Shown here: one piece after another, positions 55,101-64,000 of the stretch | Numbering within the stretch: the stretch's first letter is position 1 | How the letters are laid out: every line of letters starts with the position of its first letter | Assembly: GCA_020002185.1 (NCBI GenBank) | Contig: CM034542.1 | Location: 56,530,059-56,594,058 of the forward strand | Length of the DNA: 64,000 bases | Reading direction: 5' to 3' | Source: Paraescarpia echinospica | Lineage: Eukaryota; Annelida; Polychaeta; Sabellida; Siboglinidae | Position numbers and translations under genes: made by a program | Notes under the pieces: model-generated | Told to the model about the DNA's origin: nothing | What the model saw: only the letters and a program-made list of their open reading frames with translations | The model's database searches: none

Positions 55101-58100
55101 GGTTTATCTATGTAACTTGGGTGCCAAGCTTTCAGTTGTTTAACTATGTATCTTGGGTGCCAAACTTTCAGTTGTTTATCTATGTATCTTGGGTGCCAAA
55201 CTTTCAGGGGTTTATCTATGTATCTTGGGTGCCAAACTTTCAGTTGTTTATCTATGTATCTTGGGTGCCAAGCTTTTAGTTATTTATCTATGTATCTTGG
55301 GTGCCAAGCTTTCAGGGGTTTTTCTTTGTATCTTGGGTGCAAAACTTTCAGTTGTTTATCCTTGTATCTTGGGTGCCAAGCTTTCAGTTGTTTATCTATG
55401 TATCTTGGGTGCCAAACTTTCAGGGGTATATCTTTGTATCTTGGGTGCCAAGCTTTCAGGTGTTTATATATGTATCTTGGGTGCCAAGCTTTCAGGGGTT
55501 TATCTTTGTATCTTGTGTTCCAAGCTTTCAGGGATTTATCTATGTATCTTGGTTGCCAAGCTTTCATGGGTTTATCTTTGTATCTTGGGTGCTAAGCTTT
55601 CAGGGGTTTATCTTTGTATCTTGGGTGCCAAGCTTTCAGTTGTTTTTCTATGTATCTTGGGTGCCAAGCTTTCAGTTGTTTATCAATGTTTCTTGGGTGC
55701 CAAACTTTCAGGGGTTTATCTATGTATCTTGGGTGCCAAACTTTCAGTTGTTTATCTATGTATCTTGTGTGCCAAGCTTTCAGTTATTTATCTATGTATC
55801 TTGGGTGCCAAGCTTTCAGGGGTTTATCTTTGTATGTTGGGTGCCAAACTTTAAGTTGTTTATCTATGTATCTTGGGTGCCAAACTTTCAGTTGTTTATC
55901 TATGTATCTTGGGTGCCAAACTTTCAGTGGTTTATATTTGTATCTCATGTGCCAAGCTTTCAGGGGTTTATCTTTGTATCTTGCATCACAAACTTTCAGT
56001 TGTTTATCTATGTATCTTGGGTGCCATGCTTTCAGGGGTTTATCTTTGTATCTTGGGTGCCAAACTTTCAGGTGTTTATATATGTATCTTGGGTGCCAAG
56101 CTTTCTGGGGTTTATCTTTGTATCTTGTGTGCCAAGCTTTCAGGGGTTTATCTATGTATCTTGGTTGCCAAGCTTTCATGGGTTTATCTTTGTATCTTGG
56201 GTGCCAAGCTTTCAGGGGTTTATCTATGTATCTTGGGTGCCAAACTTTCAGTTGTTTATCTATGTATCTTGGGTGCCAAGCTTTTAGTTATTTATCTATG
56301 TATCTTGGGTGCCAAGCTTTCAGGGGTTTTTCTTTGTATCTTGGGTGCAAAACTTTCAGTTGTTTATCCTTGTATCTTGGGTGCCAAGCTTTCAGTTGTT
56401 TATCTATGTATGTGGGTGCCAAGCTTTCAGGGGTTTATCTATGTATCTCGGGTGCCAAACTTTCAGTTGTTTATATATGTATCTTGGGTGCCAAGCTTTC
56501 AGGGATTTATCTTTGTATCTTGGGTGCCAAGCTTTCAGTCGTTTATCTATGTATCTTGGGTGCCAAGCTTTCAGGGATTTATCTATGTATCTTGGTTGCC
56601 AAGCTTTCATGGGTTTATCTTTGTATCTTGGGTGCTAAGCTTTCAGGGGTTTATCTATTTATGTATGTTGGTTACCAAGCTTTCAGGGGTTTATCTATGT
56701 ATCTTGGCTGCCAAGCTTTCAGTTGTTTATCTATATATCTTGGGTGCCATGCTTCCAGGTGTTTATCTATGTATCTTGGGTGCCAAGCTTTCAGTTGTTT
56801 ATCTATGTATCTTGGGTGCCAAGCTTTCAGGGGTTTATCTATGTATCTCGGGTGCCAAACTTTCAGTTGTTTATATATGTATCTTGGGTGCCAAGCTTTC
56901 AGGGATTTATCTTTGTATCTTGGGTGCCAAGCTTTCAGTGGTTTATCTATGTATCTTGGGTGCCAAGCTTTCAGGGATTTATCTATGTATCTTGGTTGCC
57001 AAGCTTTCATGGGTTTATCTTTGTATCTTGGGTGCTAAGCTTTCAGGGGTTTATCTATTTATGTATGTTGGTTGCCAATCTTTCAGGGGTTTATCTATGT
57101 ATCTTGGCTGCCAAGCTTTCTGTTGTTTATCTATGTATCTTGGGTGCCAAGCTTTCAGGTGTTTATCTATGTATCTTGGGTGCCAAGCTTTCAGTTATTT
57201 ATCTATGTATCTTGGGTGCCAAGCTTTCAGGGGTTTATCTATGTATCTTGGGTGCCAAACTTTCAGTTGTTTATCTATGTATCTTGTGTGCCAAGCTTTT
57301 AGTTACTTATCTATGTATCTTGGGTGCCAAGCTTTCAGTTATTTATCTATGTATCTTAGGTGCCAAGCTTTCAGGGGTTTATCTTTGTATGTTGGGTGCC
57401 AAACTTTCAGTTGTTTATCTATGTATCTTGGGTGCCAAACTTTCAGTGGTTTATATTTGTATCTCATGTGCCAAGCTTTCAGGGGTTTATCTTTGTACCT
57501 TGCATCACAAACTTTCAGTTGTTTATCTATGTATCTTGGGTGCCATGCTTTCAGGGGTTTATCTTTGTATCTTGGGTGCCAAACTTTCAGGTGTTTATAT
57601 ATGTATCTTGGGTGCCAAGCTTTCTGGGGTTTATATTTGTATCTTGTGTGCCAAGCTTTCAGGGGTTTATCTATGTATCTTGGTTGCCAAGCTTTCATGG
57701 GTTTATCTTTGTATCTTGGGTGCCAAGCTTTCAGGGGTTTATCTATGTATCTTGGGTGCCAAACTTTCAGTTGTTTATCTATGTATCTTGGGTGCCAAGC
57801 TTTTAGTTATTTATCTATGTATCTTGGGTGCCAAGCTTTCAGGGGTTTATCTTTGTATCTTGGGTGCCAAACTTTCAGTTGTTTATCTTTGTATCTTGGG
57901 TGCCAAGCTTTCAGTTGTTTATCTATGTATCTTGGGTGCCAAGCTTTCAGGGGTTTATCTATGTATCTTGGGTGCCAAACTTTCAGTTGTTTATATATGT
58001 ATCTTGGGTGCCAAGCTTTCAGGGATTTATCTTTGTATCTTGGGTGCCAAGCTTTCAGTCGTTTATCTATGTATCTTGGGTGCCAAGCTTTCAGGGATTT

Positions 58101-61100
58101 ATCTATGTATCTTGGTTGCCAAGCTTTCATGGGTTTATCTTTGTATCTTGGGTGCTAAGCTTTCAGGGGTTTATCTATTTATGTATGTTGGTTGCCAAGC
58201 TTTCAGGGGTTTATCTATGTATCTTGGGTGCCAAGCTTTCAGTTGTTTATCTATATATCTTGGGTGCCAAGCTTCCAGGTGTTTATCTATGTATCTTGGG
58301 TGCCAAGCTTTCAGTTATTTATCTATGTATCTTGGGTGCCAAACTTTCAGGTGTATATCTTTGTATCTTGGGTGCCAAGCTTTCAGGTGTTTATATATGT
58401 ATCTTGGGTGCCAAGCTTTCAGGGGTTTATCTTTGTATCTTGTCTTCCAAGCTTTCAGGGGTTTATCTATGTATATTGGGTGCCTAGCTTTCAGTTGTTT
58501 ATCTATATATCTTGGGTTCCAAGCTTCCAGGTGTTTATCTATGTATCTTGGGTGCCAAGCTTTCAGTTATTTATCTATGTATCTTGGGTGCCAAACTTTC
58601 AGGGGTATATCTTTGTATCTTGGGTGCCAAGCTTTCAGGTGTTTATATATGTATCTTGGGTGCCAAGCTTTCAGGGATTTATCTATGTATCTTGGTTGCC
58701 AAGCTTTCATGTTTATCTTTGTATCTTGGGTGCTATCTATGTATCTTGGGTGCCAAGCTTTCAGTTGTTTATCTATGTATCTTGGGTGCCAAGCTTTCAG
58801 TTATTTATCTTATGTTTCTTGGGTGCCAAACTTTCAGGGGTTTATCTATGTATCTTGGGTGCCAAACTTTCAGTTGTTTATCTATGTATCTTGGGTGCCA
58901 AGCTTTCAGTTATTTATTTATGTATCTTAGGTGCCAAGCTTTCAGGGGTTTATCTTTGTATGTTGGGTGCCAAACTTTCAGTTGTTTATCTATGTATCTT
59001 GGGTGCCAAACTTTCAGTTGTTTATCTATGTATCTTGGGTGCCAAACTTTCAGTGGTTTATATTTGTATCGCATGTGCCAAGCTTTCAGGGGTTTATCTT
59101 TGTATCTTGCATCACAAACTTTCAGTTGTTTATCTATGTATCTTGGGTGCCATGCTTTCAGGGGTTTATCTTTGTATCTTGGGTGCCAAGCTTTCAGTGT
59201 TTATATATGTATCTTGGGTGCCAAGCTTTCTGGGGTTTATCTTTGTATCTTGTGTGCCAAGCTTTCAGGGGTTTATCTATGTATCTTGGTTGCCAAGCTT
59301 TCATGGGTTTATCTTTGTATCTTGGGTGCCAAGCTTTCAGGGGTTTATCTATGTATCTTGGGTGCCAAGCTTTCAGTTGTTTATCTATGTATCTTGGGTG
59401 CCAAACTTTCAGTTGTTTATCTATGTATCTTGGGTGCCAAACTTTCAGGGGTTTATCTATGTATCTTGGGTGCCAAACTTTCAGTTGTTTATCTATGTAT
59501 CTTGGGTGCCAAGCTTTTAGTTATTTATCTATGTATCTTGGGTGCCAAGCTTTCAGGGGTTTTTCTTTGTATCTTGGGTGCAAAACTTTCAGTTGTTTAT
59601 CCTTGTATCTTGGGTGCCAAGCTTTCAGTTGTTTATCTATGTATCTTGGGTGCCAAACTTTCAGGGGTATATCTTTGTATCTTGGGTGCCAAGCTTTCAG
59701 GTGTTTATATATGTATCTTGGGTGCCAAGCTTTCAGGGGTTTATCTTTGTATCTTGTGTTCCAAGCTTTCAGGGATTTATCTATGTATCTTGGTTGCCAA
59801 GCTTTCATGGGTTTATCTTTGTATCTTGGGTGCTAAGCTTTCAGGGGTTTATCTATGTATCTTGGGTGCCAAGCTTTCAGTTGTTTTTCTATGTATCTTG
59901 GGTGCCAAGCTTTCAGTTGTTTATCAATGTTTCTTGGGTGCCAAACTTTCAGGGGTTTATCTATGTATCTTGGGTGCCAAACTTTCAGTTGTTTATCTAT
60001 GTATCTTGTGTGTCAAGCTTTCAGTTATTTATCTATGTATCTTGGGTGCCAAGCTTTCAGGGGTTTATCTTTGTATGTTGGGTGCCAAACTTTCAGTTGT
60101 TTATCTATGTATCTTGGGTGCCAAACTTTCAGTTGTTTATCTATGTATCTTGGGTGCCAAACTTTCAGTGGTTTATATTTGTATCTCATGTGCCAAGCTT
60201 TCAGGGGTTTATCTTTGTATCTTGCATCACAAACTTTCAGTTGTTTATCTATGTATCTTGGGTGCCATGCTTTCAGGGGTTTATCTTTGTATCTTGGGTG
60301 CCAAACTTTCAGGTGTTTATATATGTATCTTGGGTGCCAAGCTTTCTGGGGTTTATCTTTGTATCTTGTGTGCCAAGCTTTCAGGGGTTTATCTATGTAT
60401 CTTGGTTGCCAAGCTTTCATGGGTTTATCTTTGTATCTTGGGTGCCAAGCTTTCAGGGGTTTATCTATGTATCTTGGGTGCCAAACTTTCAGTTGTTTAT
60501 GTATGTATCTTGGGTGCCAAGCTTTTAGTTATTTATCTATGTATCTTGGGTGCCAAGCTTTCAGGGGTTTTTCTTTGTATCTTGGGTGCAAAACTTTCAG
60601 TTGTTTATCCTTGTATCTTGGGTGCCAAGCTTTCAGTTGTTTATCTATGTATGTTGGGTGCCAAGCTTTCAGGGGTTTATCTATGTATCTCGGGTGCCAA
60701 ACTTTCAGTTGTTTATATATGTATCTTGGGTGCCAAGCTTTCAGGGATTTATCTTTGTATCTTGGGTGCCAAGCTTTCAGTCGTTTATCTATGTATCTTG
60801 GGTGCCAAGCTTTCAGGGATTTATCTATGTATCTTGGTTGCCAAGCTTTCATGGGTTTATCTTTGTATCTTGGGTGCTAAGCTTTCAGGGGTTTATCTAT
60901 TTATGTATGTTGGTTGCCAAGCTTTCAGGGGTTTATCTATGTATCTTGGCTGCCAAGCTTTCAGTTGTTTATCTATATATCTTGGGTGCCAAGCTTCCAG
61001 GTGTTTATCTATGTATCTTGGGTGCCAAGCTTTCAGTTATTTATCTATGTATCTTGGGTGCCAAGCTTTCAGGGGTTTATCTTTGTATCTTGGGTGCCAA

Positions 61101-64000
61101 ACTTTCAGTTGTTTATCTATGTATCTTGGGTGCCAAGCTTTCAGTTGTTTATCTATGTATCTTGGGTGTCAAACTTTCAGTTGTTTATCTATGTATCTTG
61201 GGTTCCAAACTTTCAGGGGTTTATCTTTGTATCTTGGGTGCCAAACTTTCAGTTGTTTATCTATGTATCTTGGGTGCCAAGCTTTCAGTTGTTTATCTAT
61301 GTATCTTGGGTGCCAAACTTTCTGGGGTTTATCTATGTATCTTGGGTGCCAAACTTTCAGTTGTTTATATATGTATCTTGGGTGCCAAGCTTTCAGTTAT
61401 TTATCTGTGTATCTTGGGTGCCAAGCTTTCAGGGGTTTATCTTTGTATCTTGAGTGCCAAACTTTCAGTTGTTTATCCTTGTATCTTGGGTGCCAAGCTT
61501 TCAGTTGTTTATCTATGTATCTTGGGTGCCAAGCTTTCAGGGGTTTATCTATGTATCTTGGGTGCCAAACTTTCAGTTGTTTATATATGTATCTTGGGTG
61601 CCAAGCTTTCAGGGATTTATCTTTGTATCTTGGGTGCCAAGCTTTCAGGTGTTTATATATGTATCTTGGGTGCCAAGCTTTCAGGGGTTTATCTTTGTAT
61701 CTTGTGTTCCAAGCTTTCAGGGATTTATCTATGTATCTTGGTTGCCAAGCTTTCATGGGTTTATCTTTGTATCTTGGGTGCTAAGCTTTCAGGGGTTTAT
61801 CTATGTATCTTGGGTGCCAAGCTTTCAGTTGTTTATCTATGTATCTTGGGTGCCAAACTTTCAGTTGTTTATCTATGTATCTTGGGTGCCAAGCTTTCAG
61901 GGGTTTATCTTTGTATCTTGCATCACAAACTTTCAGTTGTTTATCTATGTATCTTGGGTGCCATGCTTTCAGGGGTTTATCTTTGTATCTTGGGTGCCAA
62001 GCTTTCAGGTGTTTATATATGTATCTTGGGTGCCAAGCTTTCTGTGGTTTATCTTTGTATCTTGTGTGCCAAGCTTTCAGGGGTTTATCTATGTATCTTG
62101 GTTGCCAAGCTTTCATGGGTTTATCTTTGTATCTTGGGTGCCAAGCTTTCAGGGGTTTATCTATGTATCTTGGGTGCCAAGCTTTCAGTTGTTTATCTAT
62201 GTATCTTGGGTGCCAAACTTTCAGTTGTTTATCTATGTATCTTGGGTGCCAAACTTTCAGGGGTTTATCTATGTATCTTGGGTGCCAAACTTTCAGTTGT
62301 TTATCTATGTATCTTGGGTGCCAAGCTTTTAGTTATTTATCTATGTATCTTGGGTGCCAAGTTTTCAGGGGTTTTTCTTTGTATCTTGGGTGCAAAACTT
62401 TCAGTTGTTTATATATGTATCTTGGGTGCCAAGTTTTCAGGGATTTATCTTTGTATCTTGGGTGCCAAACTTTCAGTTGTTTATCTATGTATCTTGGGTG
62501 CCAAGCTTTCAGTTATTTATTTATGTATCTTAGGTGCCAAGCTTTCAGGGGTTTATCTTTGTATGTTGGGTGCCAAACTTTCAGTTGTTTATCTATGTAT
62601 CTTGGGTGCCAAACTTTCAGTTGTTTATCTATGTATCTTGGGTGCCAAACTTTCAGTGGTTTATATTTGTATCGCATGTGCCAAGCTTTCAGGGGTTTAT
62701 CTTTGTATCTTGCATCACAAACTTTCAGTTGTTTATCTATGTATCTTGGGTGCCATGCTTTCAGGGGTTTATCTTTGTATCTTAGGTGCCAAGCTTTCAG
62801 GTGTTTATATATGTATCTTGGGTGCCAAGCTTTCTGGGGTTTATCTTTGTATCTTGTGTGCCAAGCTTTCAGGGGTTTATCTATGTATCTTGGTTGCCAA
62901 GCTTTCATGGGTTTATCTTTGTATCTTTGGTGCCAAGCTTTCAGGGGTTTATCTATGTATCTTGGGTGCCAAGCTTTCAGTTGTTTAACTATGTATCTTG
63001 GGTGCCAAACTTTCAGTTGTTTATCTATGTATCTTGGGTGCCAAACTTTCAGGGGTTTATCTATGTATCTTGGGTGCCAAACTTTCAGGTGTTTATCTAT
63101 GTATCTTGGGTGCCAAGCTTTTAGTTATTTATCTATGTATCTTGGGTGCCAAGCTTTCAGGGGTTTTTCTTTGTATCTTGGGTGCAAAACTTTCAGTTGT
63201 TTATCCTTGTATCTTGGGTGCCAAGCTTTCAGTTGTTTATCTATGTATCTTGGGTGCCAAACTTTCAGGGGTATATCTTTGTATCTTGGGTGCCAAGCTT
63301 TCAGGTGTTTATATATGTATCTTGGGTGCCAAGCTTTCAGGGGTTTATCTTTGTATCTTGTGTTCCAAACTTTCAGGGATTTATCTATGTCTCTTGGTTG
63401 CCAAGCTTTCATGGGTTTATCTTTGTATCTTGGGTGCTAAGCTTTCAGGGGTTTATCTATGTATCTTGGGTGCCAAGCTTTCAGTTGTTTATCTATGTAT
63501 CTTGGGTGCCAAGCTTTCAGTTGTTTATCAATGTTTCTTGGGTGCCAAACTTTCAGGGGTTTATCTATGTATCTTGGGTGCCAAACTTTCAGTTGTTTAT
63601 CTATGTATCTTGTGTGTCAAGCTTTCAGTTATTTATCTATGTATCTTGGGTGCCAAGCTTTCAGGGGTTTATCTTTGTATGTTGGGTGCCAAACTTTCAG
63701 TTGTTTATCTATGTATCTTGGGTGCCAAACTTTCAGTTGTTTATCTATGTATCTTGGGTGCCAAACTTTCAGTGGTTTATATTTGTATCTCATGTGCCAA
63801 GCTTTCAGGGGTTTATCTTTGTATCTTGCATCACAAACTTTCAGTTGTTTATCTATGTATCTTGGGTGCCATGCTTTCAGGGGTTTATCTTTGTATCTTG
63901 GGTGCCAAACTTTCAGGTGTTTATATATATATCTTGGGTGCCAAGCTTTCTGGGGTTTATCTTTGTATCTTGTGTGCCAAGCTTTCAGGGGTTTATCTAT
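46154..64000 (+). repeat. 36-bp satellite, about 490 copies, running off the window
   Basis: The unit GGGGTTTATCTATGTATCTT-GGGTGCCAAGCTTTCA recurs throughout with recurring variants: GTTG or GGTG for GGGG, CAAACTTTC for CAAGCTTTC, and TATCTTTGTATC or TATATATGTATC. Since 36 is a multiple of three and most units lack stops in all plus frames and some minus frames, the array contains overlapping open frames up to about 1250 codons, such as YLGCQAFRGLSM repeats. Nothing suggests these are translated. Longer blocks of several kilobases are repeated within the array. The right end is not in the window. Confidence 0.95.
51960..53720 (+). repeat. Disordered zone of the satellite
   Basis: Here many units are truncated or joined out of step: extra TTTATCT blocks, units cut after GTGCCAAG, and doubled GCCAAGCT. 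This breaks the 36-bp rhythm that holds on both sides. Confidence 0.7.

Noticed and set aside
46049..63440. Very long open reading frames (up to about 1250 codons) on the plus strand and many of about 107-131 codons on the minus strand
   Set aside because: They are products of a 36-bp tandem repeat whose unit lacks stops. All plus frames are open at once, codon choice is simply the repeat, and there is no start context or domain.

Overview
The window looks like nuclear DNA of an invertebrate animal, probably marine. The evidence is spliced genes with GT-AG introns whose phases match, a CR1/Jockey-type LINE carrying a 2A-like peptide, a Maverick/Polinton (adintovirus-type) element, an LTR element, tRNA-derived repeats and a long satellite. 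The phylum cannot be fixed from sequence alone; a mollusc, another lophotrochozoan or a lancelet would all fit.

Layout. 1-5230 is a graveyard of mobile DNA. It holds a LINE-like tail, a decayed minus-strand fragment of a Polinton late gene, a decayed minus-strand F-type fusion glycoprotein, and an array of short CTCF-core-like motifs. 5408-6085 holds two exon-like segments of an unidentified gene. 6574-9234 holds five phase-compatible exons ending in a stop, encoding an LDL-receptor-type YWTD propeller segment. A perfect 29-bp hairpin follows at 9773-9835.

11145-27449 is a full-length Polinton with about 160-190 bp terminal inverted repeats and near-identical 6-bp target duplications. Its left arm has a three-exon minus-strand gene with an open frame, a repeat-rich control region, and then rightward genes: RPA-like ssDNA-binding protein, a duplicated-domain protein, small unknown ORFs, zinc fingers and protein-primed DNA polymerase B, FtsK/A32-like packaging ATPase, small structural proteins, a chromodomain integrase, penton, pVI/pX-like protein, double-jelly-roll major capsid protein and adenain-like protease. 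The replication genes and several late genes carry frameshifts and stops. Penton, the pVI/pX-like protein and two small late proteins remain open. This is an inactivated provirus-like element of moderate age.

28110-31037 is a minus-strand LINE with a PHD-finger/2A first region, endonuclease and reverse transcriptase, broken by frameshifts. 31070-35080 is AT-rich, with a diverged tandem array of about 165 bp and a foldback element.

35084-45082 holds three phase-compatible exons of an unknown host gene. Its first long intron contains the most striking object here: a 2.04-kb minus-strand LTR element (35318-37357) with apparently identical 266-bp LTRs, a primer-binding site and a polypurine tract. 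It has no gag or pol. Its only gene is an intact 367-codon TatD-family metal-dependent nuclease. The next intron holds a 1.5-kb palindromic element with a tRNA-like sequence in each arm.

45157-45625 is a 53-bp tandem array. From 46154 to the right edge (at least 17.8 kb) the window is a 36-bp satellite. Because the unit is a multiple of three and mostly lacks stops, it produces giant artefactual reading frames on both strands.
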